Assembly: GCA_949825065.1 (NCBI GenBank) | Contig: OX463845.1 | Coordinates: 28,209,315 to 28,273,314 of the forward strand | DNA length: 64,000 nt | Direction of reading: 5' to 3' | Source of the DNA: Odontocerum albicorne | Lineage: Eukaryota; Arthropoda; Insecta; Trichoptera; Odontoceridae | In this document: piece after piece, positions 1 through 11,685 of the stretch | How positions within the stretch are numbered: the stretch's first letter is position 1 | How the letters are laid out: each line of letters starts with the position of its first letter | Position numbers and translations under genes: made by a program | Notes under the pieces: generated by a model | Told to the model about the DNA's origin: nothing | Database searches by the model: none | Seen by the model: the letters and a program-made list of their open reading frames with translations, nothing else

Positions 1-503
1 TATTATAAAATATGTATTTTGTTCGTTAGATCTTTTTTGCATAAAATCATTCAATTAATCAATCCCGCTTGTTCATTTTATTTTATTCATACCTCTCTGT
101 GAAAAAATGATTTAGAGTGCGTACAAACCACGTTGTTTTATCGCCAATCTAATTTACTGCGTACGCGGCCAAACGGCGTTACGTTTATGGATTGATACTA
201 TTTATTATACACATTCGATCGTTTATGGAATTTTCATTTTTGATTTCAAATGAATACATATCTGTGTTGGCTTTGTTGGCTCTGATGTATGAGTTTCTGC
301 TATATAAGTTCAAAATGTGTAATTTATTAAATCAATTATGAATTGTAAAACCGAATTCACGTTTATTACTAAAACTGAGCACTATTTTTAATGGATATTT
401 TTAATAACAAAGCCTTCTTTATTTTTCAAGTTCACAAAACGTTAATTAAATTCTATAATATAAAAAAATCTTATTAGTAACATATAAAAATGACGCATTT
501 TTG
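1..503. other. AT-rich stretch, no gene seen
   Basis: I see no convincing open frame, splice-bounded exon, terminal inverted repeat or tandem structure here. It is ordinary AT-rich flank leading into the minisatellite. Confidence 0.5.
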
Positions 504-1304
504 CCAAACATCTATATCTTTCAACAAACTAGATTAAAATTATGTAGATAAGTTCTATCTATATCTTTCAACAAACCAGACTAAAATTATGTAGATAAGT
601 TCTATCTATATCTTTCAACAAACCAGACTAAAATTATGTAGATAAGTTCTATCTATATCTTTCAACAAACCAGACTAAAAATATGTGGATAAGTTCTATC
701 TATATCTTTCAACAAACCAGACTAAAATTATGTAGATAAGTTCTACCGATTTCAACAAACCAGACTAAAATTATATAGATAAGTTCTATCTATATCTTTC
801 AACAAACCAGACTAAAATTATGTAGATAAGTTCTATCTATATCTTTCAACAAACCAGACTTAAATGATGTAGATAAATTCTATCTATATCTTTCAACAAA
901 CCAGACTAAAATTATGTAGATAAGTTCTATCTATATCTTTCAACAAACCAGACTAAAATTATGTAGATAAGTTCTATCTATATCTTTCAACAAACCAGAC
1001 TAAAATTATGTAGATAAGTTCTATCTATATCTTCCAACAAACCGGACTTAAATGATGTATATAAGTTCTATCTATATCTTTCAACAAACCAGACTAAAAT
1101 TATGTAGATAAGTTATATCTATATCTTTCAACAAACCAGACTTAAAATTATGTAGATAAGTTCTATCTATATCTTTCAACAAACCAGACTAAAATTATAT
1201 AGATAAAGTTCTATCTATATCTTTCAACAAACCAGACTAAAATTATGTAGATAAGTTTTATCTATATCTTTCAACAAACCTGACTAAAATTATGTAGATA
1301 AGTT
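504..1304. repeat. 47-bp minisatellite, about 17 copies
   Basis: The unit reads roughly tctatctatatctttcaac followed by aaaccagactaaaattatg and tagataagt. Successive units start 47 bp apart (for example 553 and 600). Most copies differ at one or two bases. One copy near 750 has lost several bases, two carry a cttaaatgatg variant, and the first copy is the most diverged. The array starts and ends abruptly, and the unit has no coding potential. Confidence 0.95.
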
Positions 1305-2220
1305 CGAATTTCTGGATGGTACTACTATATTTTTTAAAAGAAAAATTTTTAACGCTTAAAGTATAAAAAAACCAAAGAAAAAAACAGAACTAACAAATAT
1401 TTGCAAATGTAACCAAAGATCGGTATAGGAGATGGAAGGCGATGTGAGTTCTAGGGAAACATATTTCGTCATTAAAGATGGACGTAATTTTTTCCCCGAT
1501 TTTCATCGCAGTATCACAAAATGTCGTTTGCAGATTGATTTAAATAACCCTTAAATTGCAATAGATTGAAGGTAAAACATTGCATCTAGAGGGATTAAAA
1601 CCCAAAACTAGTGAATGAAACACACAATCGTCTTTTAATGGAGTTCGTTAATGAGGTTTTCACAGCAGGACTTTAAACATATATCTTGTTAGTTGGAAAA
1701 GATTGACACGTGGCAATAAGCTCGCCATATTTTAGTGTATAAATAAAATACAACTACCTGCCACTTTTTTCTTAAAATAATATGTAAACAAATTACCTTA
1801 AAACCAACTAAAAAATAAGTACGTAGGTATATATTTAAACTTAGTCGTTGAAAAGTTGGACTGTATACAACGAAAGGGTAATATAATTAAATAAATATAT
1901 ATATTTTGGAACTGTAAAAACTTCCATTGTTTGTTTGAATATAAAAATTAAATTGGATAATCCCAAATTATTATGTAAATGATTAAGATTTCGCAAACAT
2001 TTCGCTATCAAATTCCGATTGTTGTAATACGATTTGATTTATGCGAAATGTCTGAATGTTTAAATTCTTACCTACATCGCTATTTTTGCGCGATTTCGCA
2101 GGATAGAAAAGAATATTAATTTAATTACTGGATTCCTTTCCTTTGAGGAACAAGTAAGTTATTCAATTAAAATTGTTATTCAAACATTTGAAAATAAAAT
2201 ATTTTCATTTCTATTTTCAG
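1305..2220. other. AT-rich stretch, no gene seen
   Basis: No element ends or open frames are convincing here. The last 30 bases form a pyrimidine-rich run ending in ttctattttcag, which is treated as the acceptor of the next feature. Confidence 0.45.
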
Positions 2221-2304
2221 ATTCCGACAGAGCGGAAACCGAGACAATGCTTCATCAAGATGCTCTGCGAGGATCGGAAGATCAGTGACAGAATAATTAT
2301 TCGG
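2221..2304 (+). CDS. Candidate internal coding exon (28 codons)
   Basis: This is a short, relatively GC-rich island bounded by a strong pyrimidine tract plus AG (tttctattttcag) and a consensus donor (gtaagaaa). The 84 bases are open in one frame and the other two contain stops. The frame starts IPTERKPRQCFIKML and ends RKISDRIIIR, basic with two cysteines. I do not recognise the protein. No partner exon was found elsewhere, so the host gene, if real, must have very long introns or continue outside the window. Alternatives are a chance open frame or a fossil exon. An antisense open frame over the same bases looks like a shadow. The splice signals are direct observation; the coding status is inference. 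Confidence 0.5.
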
Positions 2305-2754
2305 GTAAGAAAAGTTTATTTGACAAATAACTCGAGATGAAAGGAAAAGTAGCCATGGGGTGGGCTCACAGTTGTGTTTGTGGTTATTAGTACACCAAAA
2401 CCTCTCTTTTTTTCTCAATCGTTTAGTCAGCTTTAAGTGTCTGATCCTCAGCTTTACACAAAAATTCAACATATTCTTATGAAAATAATTTCATTTTAAC
2501 AGTTTCCCAAACAAGTCACAAATAAGTTTTTCTTTTAAAAATAGATCATGGATACATATACAAATTGACCCTGTAATATTTGCATACTACTTGACTCGGG
2601 CATCCTTACCTCGATTTCGCTACAGGGTTAACTTTGATACTTAATTTTTTTGAAATTTTTTCATCATCACTTATGTCGTCCTATTATTATTGCGTAATGT
2701 CAAATGAATTCATGATCTTTATTTATGGTTACTTAGCATTTTATCTGACTTCAA

Positions 2755-3080
2755 GTATTGTAGGTGCTATGTGCAGCTTTACAAAACGCAATACAATAAC
2801 CCTTTGTGGGAAGTCTTATAAAAATTTATAATCATATATGTATACTGCACATTTACATTACACTCCACTTATAGCCGAATGTGTTACTATCATATATCTG
2901 AAGATCTACAAAGGTTTCATGGTAGTTCGACTTCCCTTGGTAAGTTTTCTGCGATTTTTTACCCTCTTTATAACTTTACGTCAACTGATATATTTATTTT
3001 GTAATATTTTAAATTTGTCAATAATAATAATGAGTTTGAATTCCGAGTTGGAGTGCCCTTGAGGAGAGTTCACTGTTTAA
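2755..3080 (+). repeat. Dispersed repeat family X, copy A
   Basis: It aligns by eye with 29,040-29,330 (same strand) and 35,955-36,375 (opposite strand). Shared blocks in order are gtgcagctt, a gggaagtctta block, a cattacactcc-like block, then aaaggtttcatggtagttcg, ttggtaagttt, and a 3' part with atatttatttt and ccttgagga. The 3' block has a box-B-like ggttcgaatcc in other copies. No coding capacity is seen. It may be a SINE or the non-coding end of a larger element. Confidence 0.6.
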
Positions 3081-4379
3081 ACAGCGTTATACAAATTACC
3101 CTTTTATTATTCATTATGCAACTTATGCGTTCTTGGAGCAATTTTTAGACAAAAGGTATAGTCCTATATAAGCTCATCGTTCTTTTAAGAAGGTAATGGA
3201 ATAAGTGGATTTGATTTGCCAAAACAAAGTGTATTGAAGAATTTAAAAAGAAGTTTGGCGTATGATGATGTAATTGAGTAAAACCTTTATCAAATATAAA
3301 ATAAAACTGTAGTTGTCTGTCTTGTATATTTCATCATCGATTTCTCTCCGTTATCTGCATAATGTAATTACACCATCATATCGGTAGCCAGCCCATACAT
3401 TTGCTCTCAGTTCTGTATCTCCAATCAAGAGGCTTTGTTGTCAATCTATCGCCAGTGTATATAATTATGTGACCTGTTTTAAGAATAATCTTTGTTTTAT
3501 CCTTTCGTCGTTATTTTTTCATGTGTTCATTTGTCTTATTCTATGTAGTTATAAATAAATTGTAGTCATTTAGCTGACACGACTGATCTTTCACGTTTTG
3601 TGTAGTATTACATAAGTCGATTAACGTATAGTTTATTTAGAAAGTTTATCTTCCGTAAAACGAGGTTTTGATGTATTAATCGGGAAAACACCCCACTCCC
3701 TTTTCCGTGAAAGGCTTTCCGTTTACAACTTTGTAAACATTCAAAACATCTATGAGAATAATTCATTGAATGGGACCTATTGAACAAATGTCTACGATAA
3801 GGATGCGCTTTGAAAGCATGTTGTGTTTAGTATTCAATGTTTTATGTTTAGCAATGAGGATAATATGCAACAAATCGGGGATTTGAAATGCTTTCCCGAT
3901 ACTTTTATTAATTTAGGAAACATATATAAGATACTGAACAAGTTATTGTTTCATAAAATTGTACGTAATATTTATTTATTTATTAATTAATTTACGACAC
4001 AACAGTGTATTTTACAAACACAAGCACACATGCCAAGTTAGTACAAATACTTAAAATTATTGATAAAAATATGAAGCTTTATTTTAAATTTACATGTATA
4101 TACAAAAAGCAGTAGTAATAATAACAATTAAATTACAAAACCATTAATTAAAACTATTTAAAATTAAAATCTACTCGTATATTTAAATTCAATATATGTA
4201 CGAGTATATGTATGTATATTACAAAATATTACCAAATTTAGCCAAGTAGACTTACGTGATTATGGAACACATATTTTATAGACGTAAAGAACTTAAATGT
4301 ATTATTAGTGGAACAACGCTTAGTGAATTATAAAGAATGACAGAAAATTAAAGTGAAATTAGTAATCTACTCGTATATG
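3081..4379. other. AT-rich stretch, no gene seen
   Basis: Only simple AT-rich sequence is seen, with a tatttatttattt run near 3,970 and three TACGAGTA octamers between 4,172 and 4,375. No gene or clear element is visible. Confidence 0.45.
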
Positions 4380-4860
4380 GACTTAAAATATCAAGAAACA
4401 CTACACCACGTCTAAATCTATTAATTAACAGCGAACCTGTAAAGCGTGTCCAGCAATATAAATATTTGGAAACGAGGATAAACACAAAATAGGACCCTTT
4501 TCAGAAATATTACTGCTTATCAAAGAAAATGGCAAAAAATCGTTTAATTAATGTTAGTCATCATAATTGTAAATAAAATAATGTTTTTTTATATTCCATT
4601 TGACACAAAAAAATCGAATTTAACAATTTTTTGTTTGATCCATTTAATGAGGTAGAATTAGAAAAAGTGGAAGAGAAAAACCAAGAAAAGTATGGTTGAA
4701 TCAAGTGATTGATATTTTAAAAGATAAAACGTAAAAAATGAAATGTTTGAATGTAGAAGACGCGGATGCGTGACGATATATGGTAAGTTTGGAGCTATGT
4801 CCTCTCTGCCTATTCCGATAGTTAGATGGCGTTATAATATGATTGTATTCAAATAATTCC
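4380..4860 (+). pseudogene. Non-LTR retrotransposon RT tail fragments
   Basis: Two decayed coding pieces lie in sequence. At about 4,390-4,500 the frame reads LLINSEPVKRVQQYKYLETR, which resembles the segment after the catalytic YADD box of insect endonuclease/reverse transcriptases (usual form ...ERV..YKYLG). At 4,640-4,830 the frame reads RKVWLNQVIDILKD and then CLNVEDADA, the C-terminal tail that normally reads GRPRKTWLDQV and CMNVEEA. Stops and frameshifts are frequent. It is a dead, 5'-truncated copy, and the two pieces could come from different LINE lineages. Confidence 0.7.
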
Positions 4861-6489
4861 CATTAGTCCTGGTAACATTTTATTGGTTTCTATCTTGTAA
4901 CCCAAGGCTTTAATCGATTAACATATTATGCAGGAAATCTCAAGTTTGGGGGAAAATTATTCATCATGGAATTGTAATGTGTGAAATTAGTATATTAAAG
5001 GTCAGTAATCTTAATACATAATTTCAAAGATTTTTTTACTTTTGATTTTAAAAATCATGTCGATTTTAAAGGATTAATTTTATATTGATTTTACAATATA
5101 TTAAGAAAGTTAATAAAAATACTGGTTTGTATTTTTGATGTTATCATACATATGTATTATTGCTTTATTTGTTTCTAAACCCACACAAATACTTTTTTTA
5201 TAAAGCGCGATACTTGCGTAATCCATTTCATAAGGACGATAAAAAAATAATATAATAAGCTCTTTCATATTTTTTGCAAAAAATATGGTCGGATAGTCAA
5301 TTCCAAATTTTACGACGGTCTGAACTCTTGTCAGCTTTTATTGTATTGGATATTTATCAATAAATATTTGTCTTGCGTAATCAACTCTCATATATGCTTG
5401 TTAAGTTTTACATTGATTTTTTTAAAGAAAAAAACATTACTTGTAATATTTAAAACAAAAAAGTTTTTAAGTCACATTATATTTATTTCAAAAGGACATT
5501 TGATTGGAATCAAAATAAGGATGGTGGTTCTTTTAGAGCAGAATTCCTCAATCTTTTTGGGTAAGGAGTTCTAAGGATAAGCCTAAGTTTTCCTGTTATA
5601 AACATTAAACTCCCCTGTCATAAACATTAAACTCCCCTGTTATAAATATTACACGTCTAAAGTTCTTGTAACGTAAACAAATAAAAAATAAAAAGATTTT
5701 TAAAATTTATTTTATAAAGTAATAAATTTTCTTTCTACTTTTTTTGAGAAACAAACTTTCTGTCAAAATCTAGACTACGCTATAGATGTAACTGAAAACC
5801 ATAGATTTCACATTTAAATTTTATATAGTTTAACACGTTTATGATTATATGGAAGAGATCTCCACGTGGTAGAACCCTACCAGAATGTTTACAACAAAAG
5901 TGTTAAACAATAATACAATATATTACATTATGTCTTTGTCGTATTGATGAATCTAGATGGAATAAAAAAACAGACAGATAACCACTCTTCATCCTCAGGG
6001 TGATGGCAAAAAATATATCTTTATTTCGCTCTAAGAATGAAGACTTCAACGCTTTTGAAACACCAGCCAACTCAACACGGCAAAAACTTCCAACAATAAT
6101 GAAAATTTCTAGTTATGTTCATATATTCCAAAATGCCCTTGTCACATAATTTAATTGAATATAATTAAAATGGAAATTATTCAGAATCTGGTTCAGCTGT
6201 AAGAAAGCTTTAAGGGAAGGTTTATCCCCTTGAATAATAACCCTCATAATCTCTAGACATTGATTCATCAACGTGAAGAGCGTGAGCCATCAAACGGGGG
6301 CGATATCTTGAACCCTTTCCTCTTGGATATCTCAATTTGCATTCTTTTAATGACATTCATTTCTCAGAATTCTCCACTGGTGAAGAATAATTGAGGACTG
6401 AAAAATATACTTTTTTTAAAGAAATCGAAATGTTTGAACGAAAAAGAGTTCTCATTAAAAAAGTTCATGGCAGACAGATAAATACATAT
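4861..6489. other. AT-rich stretch, one small tandem repeat
   Basis: No gene is seen. A 77-codon open frame at 5,341-5,574 is made of AT-rich codons and resembles nothing I know. The only structure is the 22-bp triplication listed separately. Confidence 0.45.
5593..5660. repeat. 22-bp tandem triplication
   Basis: Three consecutive copies of cctgttataaacattaaact plus cc. The second copy has one change and the third diverges at its end. Confidence 0.8.
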
Positions 6490-6870
6490 CATCGCACCGT
6501 TTTCTTGTCAGGGTAGGTAGAGAGAAGACAGCTATATCGTGACACACATCTTTCACCTTCTCCATATACTCGTAAATATAGCTCCAAGAATTTCTCTGGC
6601 TTTTTAACATTTCCTTTTTACAAAGTAGATGTTTTGTTAGTCTTTATATATGTATTCGTTCTTCATGACTTAGTAAAATCAAAGGGATTTTCATCAACCT
6701 ACTTAATACATCAGCCTTAATAACATAATTCCATATTTTATCACATTGTGATTCTATGTCACTGCAAGCATTTTTGCATAATACATTTTGCTCCTTTCAA
6801 AATTTTTATTCATCCACGTTTCACTCCCATACATAAAAGTTGTCGGTTTCATTTCCCTTGCGCAATATTT
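6490..6870 (-). pseudogene. Non-LTR retrotransposon RT fragment
   Basis: On the minus strand, about 6,790-6,850 reads TTFMYGSETWM, matching the LLYGSETW block found after the RT catalytic core of insect LINEs. Downstream on the same strand, 6,490-6,590 reads YMEKVKDVCHDIAVFSLP, matching the family's C-terminal EEAREVCRDRxxWRSIVSAYP. The order of the two blocks is correct for one element. Frames are broken and the 5' end is missing. Confidence 0.7.
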
Positions 6871-6929
6871 TTGTATAAACATATCAGTCTAATTTAAACT
6901 TAAAGCCTCTAAGATCTTTTTCGCTGATT

Positions 6930-6985
6930 GAAAGATATTGCCACATGGTAATTAATCCACCAGATTGTAATGTATACAACGAACT
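6930..6985 (+). mobile_element. SINE-1 3' tail fragment
   Basis: The bases ttgaaagatattgccacat and taattaatccaccagattgt match the 3' part of the copies at 10,770-10,970 and 9,017-9,165. The tRNA-like head is absent. Confidence 0.6.
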
Positions 6986-6998
6986 TGTTATACTTGGT

Positions 6999-7425
6999 GT
7001 CCTCAAAAACTTAACCTCATTACTTCGAGATATATGGAAACTTGAGATTAAGAATAAACGTTCACTAAATTTCCGTTCAAAATTAAGCTTATTACCATGA
7101 GAGACTTGCAATGCAGAATAAGCGTTTACTTAATGTTCCTTAAAAACTAACCTTATCATAATAAGAGACCTGGAAACGTGAGATAAAGAATAAGCTTTGA
7201 CTTCATTTTCTTTAAAAGTTGGCATTATTACCATGAGAGGCTTGAAGACTTGAGATGAAGAATAAGCCTTACTTATTTTTTATTCAAAATTAACCTTGTT
7301 CTCATAAGAGGCCTAGAAAGTAAGATAAAAAAAATTGACTTAATTTTCGTTCAAAATTAGTTTGTTTATCACTTGAGATAAACAATAAACGTTGACATAT
7401 TTCATTCAAAACTATTTTAGAAGGA
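6999..7425. repeat. Degenerate ~70-bp tandem array, 6 copies
   Basis: Each unit contains, in order, ttcaaaattaa, cttattaccatgagag, a cttggaaacttgagat-like block, aagaataagcg and ttgacttaatttt. Units are 55 to 72 bp and about 20-30% diverged, much older than the 47-bp array. The short open frame at 6,884-7,111 on the minus strand is a by-product of the repeat. Confidence 0.8.
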
Positions 7426-8579
7426 ACGTCTAAAAAATTTATTTAAAATAAATTGGATATAATTAAAAAATTTTGAACGACAATAAATTTTTCATGTTTT
7501 TTTTTTTTATTATTTTCGAAGTAAAATACACATTGTTTCAATTTTTAAAAGAAAATTTACCAAGTTAGGATAATTATTAAGAATTTTAAATTGACATTTA
7601 AAGAAATGTTGAAGTTATTTAAAAATAACCTTTGTTTATTTATATATATTTAACGATAATTTTTAATGTCATTGAAATCTGATTACAAATAAGATAACAA
7701 GTATGTATTTAAGTTTGAAACGATCCATTACATGTCTACAGAGTTCGTACTGGGAGAGTAATGTGATTTAAATGGAAAATGTTGCCGACACGTCTTCTAT
7801 TCCCGGTTAGAAATTTCACAATCAATTGCTTAGAAGACAAAATGGATTTTTCAAATAAAAATACCTTTTTGTACCCAATTTATTGTTCCGCTGGAGAATG
7901 TGTTCATTATATAGTCGACAATCACAGCAGTATCTTGGAAAATAGACACCGTAGATAATCTACATCATGTCAAGTGTAAGCTGATCAAGGTCGTTCCGTT
8001 CGGTTCAGTTGGAGAGACTACAGTAAACCTCGGTAATTCCAACCTGGCTCAGATGTTGTCTCTTGTCGTGTCACTATCGGATATATCCGAGTGTACTGAA
8101 AATATACCGAGGGATATGCGATGTTCTGGTATACGTCTATACAATACTTATCTGGATAAGTAAGACGTTGATTTACGTCTGGTTGCCTTAATACATAATG
8201 CATGGGTTGACAGTTTATATGAAGAAGGTAAGGTGGAAAGGAATTTTGACACATTTCTGGTTATAATATTAGTATATGAAAAATAACATGAACTTGGTTT
8301 TAATAAAAAAACAATATCAGAAATGAAAGACATATTTTATATTTATTTATAAAAGTAAATTATTAAAAAGTTAAAAGTTTGTTATATTTTTATGAAAAAG
8401 CAAAGCTTTATCTTTCCATAAATCGAAGACTTGAAGATTTTTTACGTTGTAACTTTTTATAATTAGTATCAGATAAATTCGAGCTTTCTGATTTGTTGAC
8501 ATGACAATGATTGCAGTACTGAATATAATGTCGATTTGTATAAGTGAAACATTTCTTGGAATTTTGAATAAACTTGATA
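7426..8579. other. No gene; possible pogo/Tigger terminus near 8,020
   Basis: The sequence is mostly AT-rich. Around 8,020-8,050 cagtaaacctcggtaattcc resembles the terminal repeat of pogo/Tigger DNA transposons (usual form cagtaaaacctcgataattcg). I find no matching inverted end nearby, so at most a solo terminus remains. The two short minus-strand frames at 8,018-8,333 look spurious. Confidence 0.35.
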
Positions 8580-8890
8580 TTATTTGAAAATTTTCTTGAT
8601 TAGTGACGTTTTTGCTTGCAGATCTTTTAAATCAAATATTTGTTTAATAACATCTGATCCTATGCTAATTCGACTAAAAATTCCTCGTTTCCGACGTTTC
8701 TTAAGTCGCTTTCATGACTGACGGCCCATATTGTCTATGCAAATTGTGAAAAGGATTGCAGACATTACACATCCCTGACGTAACCCTGCTCTGATTTCGA
8801 ATTCTTTTGATTTCTGACTATAAGCACCGACACAGCTTATACACTCAAGGAGTTATTGGATGGCATTGAACATAAACTTTGAATTTCATA
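8580..8890 (-). pseudogene. Reverse transcriptase core fragment (non-LTR)
   Basis: The minus-strand frame contains FEIRAGLRQGCVMSAILF, a clear match to the RT box usually written GVRQGCVLSPLLFNLYI, preceded by CISCVGAYSQK and followed by KKRRKRGIFSRI. This is the palm/finger region just upstream of the YADD motif, which has been lost. It is a 5'- and 3'-truncated relic. The lineage is probably related to the LINE tails elsewhere in the window, but that is inference. Confidence 0.75.
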
Positions 8891-9016
8891 TTTTTGTATT
8901 GTAATATTTTCCTTAGAATATATACTATAAAAATTTGCCATGTGTCTTCTTAAAGCCAATTAATCTGGCATAAATTTTTTTTTTAACTATTATCATTTTG
9001 TCACTGATTATCTTAA

Positions 9017-9165
9017 TGACCTAGTTGGTAAGACACTTTTGTTCCAGCCTGGTTTCACTTAAAATCTTTTTAACATATTTTTGGTTGTTTGAACAAGATT
9101 CGATTAGATTCGACAAATAAACCCACTAGATTGTACTATTCGTAAAAACCACGAAAGTATTATAT
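9017..9165 (+). mobile_element. SINE-1 copy (head plus tail, internally short)
   Basis: It begins with the tRNA-like box A region gacctagttggtaagacac. It then jumps from ccagcctg into the body ggtttcacttaaaatcttttta, and ends with aataaacccactagattgta. The box B segment seen in other copies is missing. Confidence 0.7.
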
Positions 9166-9679
9166 AATAGAGGTACAGTAACGGAATTGACTGTCGCAGA
9201 GTAAGCATTTGATATACTCGTTGTATCTAAAATCCACATTGTTTTTCTTCTAGTTTATTATATATAATTTTTCCCTTTATTTAAATTATTAAAAGTAAGC
9301 TGAATAATTTGAAACTGACATGTCGATAAATATCTAGTATTTGTACTCAAAGTTACAAGAAAGGAGTCGTTTGATTTTATTTTGGAAAAACTACATTAAA
9401 TTTGACACAAAATGTATGCTTTTAGTCAGAACGTTTTCCAGTTTGAGAAAGCGATATTTCTTCAATACACTGAGCTACTCGCTTGGCACTAACCGAAACA
9501 AGATTAATACGTTTTCTTCTCAGAGTATCGATAACTTCAAAGCCCATCTACGTTGTACAAAAGTGTTCTGTTAATATAGAAAACTGTGTTAAATACGATT
9601 TAGTTTGCTTGAAGCTTAAAGAAGTATTAAAAATACTTTTTTCATAAAACTATATATTAAACCAAAATTCGTGTCTTAA

Positions 9680-10085
9680 ATAAGTAAATATTTAAACTGT
9701 AGACATGCATGCACTAAGAAAAATATGTGAGGTGACAATTTATGACAAAAGACGGAATGAAGTGATTAGAGAAGAATGTGAACTAAAGGCTGATTTGTTG
9801 AGTAAGATGAACAAAAACACTTTGAGATGGTATGCGCACGTCCATCGAATGAATGAAAAAGAGTTACAAAAAAGACAAACAAAATAAGGCGTGGTAAAAG
9901 AAGATCAAATAAAGTATCCTTGGATCAAGTGAATGATATTTAGAAAGAAGGATATGTAAGAAGTCAGAGAAATTGTAGGAAGTGTATGGATGTGGAAGAG
10001 GCGAGAGACGTGTCAAGAAAAAACTTTTGGCACTCTATCCACTCTGCTTCCGGTAGGGAAATGGCGTGATTGTATGTATGTATGC
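9680..10085 (+). pseudogene. Non-LTR retrotransposon C-terminal tail
   Basis: The 9,705-9,887 frame reads CEVTIYDKRRNEVIREEC, then LRWYAHVHRMNEKEL. This matches the insect LINE tail GVTxxDRxRNExIRxxC and LRWFGHVxRM. After a stop it continues KRRSNKVSLDQVNDI and CRKCMDVEEARDVSR to a short 3' UTR at about 10,080. It is one of the better-preserved tails, but has at least two stops and no upstream RT or endonuclease. Close relatives lie at 45,300-46,020 and 49,690-49,800. Confidence 0.85.
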
Positions 10086-10344
10086 ATTTAGTGTTTTTTT
10101 TTGTAATTAATCCTATAATATACTGTTGAAAAAAAAAACATTTTGTATTTAAGATTGAATTTTTTTTCTCATCGTGTTGTATTTTGACGATAAGTTTATG
10201 CAAAATAATTTAAAAAATTATATGTAACATATCCTTAAGTTGTTTCTTTTAAAGATTCCGATACGTTATAACATATTTTATGTTTCAATCGTAACTGTGT
10301 TATGTAAAGTAAAGTGCCGTTTATTTAGTTAATACATAAATATT

Positions 10345-10530
10345 TAGTGGGAAACGTGGTACTGTCTATGGCGCGCTTAATACAAAACCCGCGTCGTTGG
10401 ATGCAGGTTCCGGCGGGCGCAGGGCGTCGCTACCGGGACTTCCGCCGCATCATCCGCCGCGGCGCGGCGTCCCACCCACCGATCCGCATCCAACCTGCGA
10501 TAACTTCATCTTGACGCTACGTCCTGTTTT
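10345..10530. other. CpG-rich island with 48-codon open frame
   Basis: About 120 bases between 10,375 and 10,510 are very GC- and CpG-rich (ccgccgcggcgcggcg) in a window that is otherwise strongly AT-rich. A plus-strand frame starts at ATG 10,368 (MARLIQNPRRWMQVPAG) and stops at 10,514 after 48 codons rich in arginine. The minus strand also has an open stretch (RWVGRRAAADDAAEV). The segment is flanked by a short inverted repeat, gttggatgc near 10,395 and gcatccaac near 10,488. It could be a promoter or first exon of a host gene, a GC-rich non-autonomous element, or a horizontally acquired scrap. I cannot choose between these. Confidence 0.5.
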
Positions 10531-10769
10531 GCTCTGACGCAGAACAATAAATATCAGTTTAAAGATTCGAAATCGACTTTAACATGGTTATTTACGATTT
10601 TCAATATTGTTATATTTAAAACTGCTCTAATAAAAATAAGAATATTTATTTTTTCATATCTACACTTGAAACCTTTTTTGCATACCCCTAATTGTTCAAT
10701 ACTTTTAAAACAACGTATTTTAATCGATATCAGCGCGATACTTGGTTTTGACGGTTCTACTTGACAGCC

Positions 10770-10970
10770 TATAGACATAGTTGATAAGACGCTTGTCTTC
10801 CAGCCTGGGGGATGCGGGTTTAATTTCCATTAGTACCCAGATATTTTAAATATAGACTTCAGTCAGGATTCACTTAAGGCGTTTTTAACAAATTTTTGGT
10901 TGGTTGAAAGAGATAACTACATGGAAATATATCCACCAAGTTGTACTGTATAATGCGTGAAACTACATGC
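10770..10970 (+). mobile_element. SINE-1, near-complete copy
   Basis: This is the reference copy for the family here. The tRNA-like head is catagttgataagacgcttg (box A) and gatgcgggtttaatttcc (box B). A body follows with tacccagatattttaaatat and ggattcacttaaggcgttttt, then ggttggttgaaagagat and a tail aagttgtactgtataatgcg. It lies in no gene. The box sequences suggest a tRNA-derived RNA polymerase III promoter, now decayed. Confidence 0.8.
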
Positions 10971-11314
10971 TGAAATTTAACAAAATAACGCGTACAATTT
11001 TTGTCCATATTAAAGGTATTTGAAATATTTGTAGGAAGACCGTGTAGTTTTGCATATTTATATTCAGTTTAACGATATTAAGTGACGAATAAAACGTAAA
11101 TGTTCTGGTAGTTGATTTTTCCGCGCCTGTCTCACATGTATGCAAATTTATTCGATTCAGACCAATTGTCAACCGCTCGTTCAGAATGTTGATTGTCAAT
11201 TATCTAAGTCAAGCGTTTTCTATTTATTGTGAAATCTTTTGAAATTACCAATTGTATAAATCCCCATATTTAATTTAAGACCATAACATTGGAGACGTTT
11301 ACTGCTTATTAAGT

Positions 11315-11685
11315 TTCTAACTAACTTACTAGACGCTTAACTTCCATCTGGGGGTTTTGGGTTTGATTCCAGATGGTATTAAAAAAAACAATATGATCCC
11401 AGTATGTTAAAATAATTCGCTTGGTAACAGTTCCCCGAGTATGTGTTCGAGTGTTGTCTTCTCACAAACCTACTGCATGTGTTACTTGTAATGACGTATT
11501 TTTGCAAATACTTGTAATGAAAAACTACGAGTTACTTATCTATTTTAGCGTTTCACAACCTAAAAGACTGGATTACTGGAGCCAAAGAGAATATTGTTTA
11601 CAGGCCACGCTCTTCAATATGTACGAATCACCTGTGTGGATATGTTGAAGGGTATTATATTAACGAAAGACAAAAGTAATTACTT
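11315..11685 (+). mobile_element. SINE-1-type head with hairpin-tailed body
   Basis: The head reads cttactagacgcttaacttcc and gggtttgattccagatgg (box B). The body then differs from SINE-1 and matches 21,990-22,290: gagtgttgtcttctcac-like text, then a terminal block gctcttcaatatgtacgaat followed by gtggatatgttgaagg. That block is an inverted repeat that folds into a hairpin. A third copy of the hairpin lies near 37,880-37,945. Confidence 0.65.

Noticed and set aside
504..1304. CRISPR array
   Set aside because: Units are contiguous and identical throughout with no unique spacers, and the DNA is clearly animal.
2176..2472. 98-codon minus-strand frame
   Set aside because: Antisense to the candidate exon and its flanks; no family resemblance, and the plus strand has the better evidence.
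10368..10514. Annotating MARLIQNPRRW... as a gene
   Set aside because: Only 48 codons, and the opposite strand is also open as expected for GC-rich DNA; kept as an island rather than a CDS.
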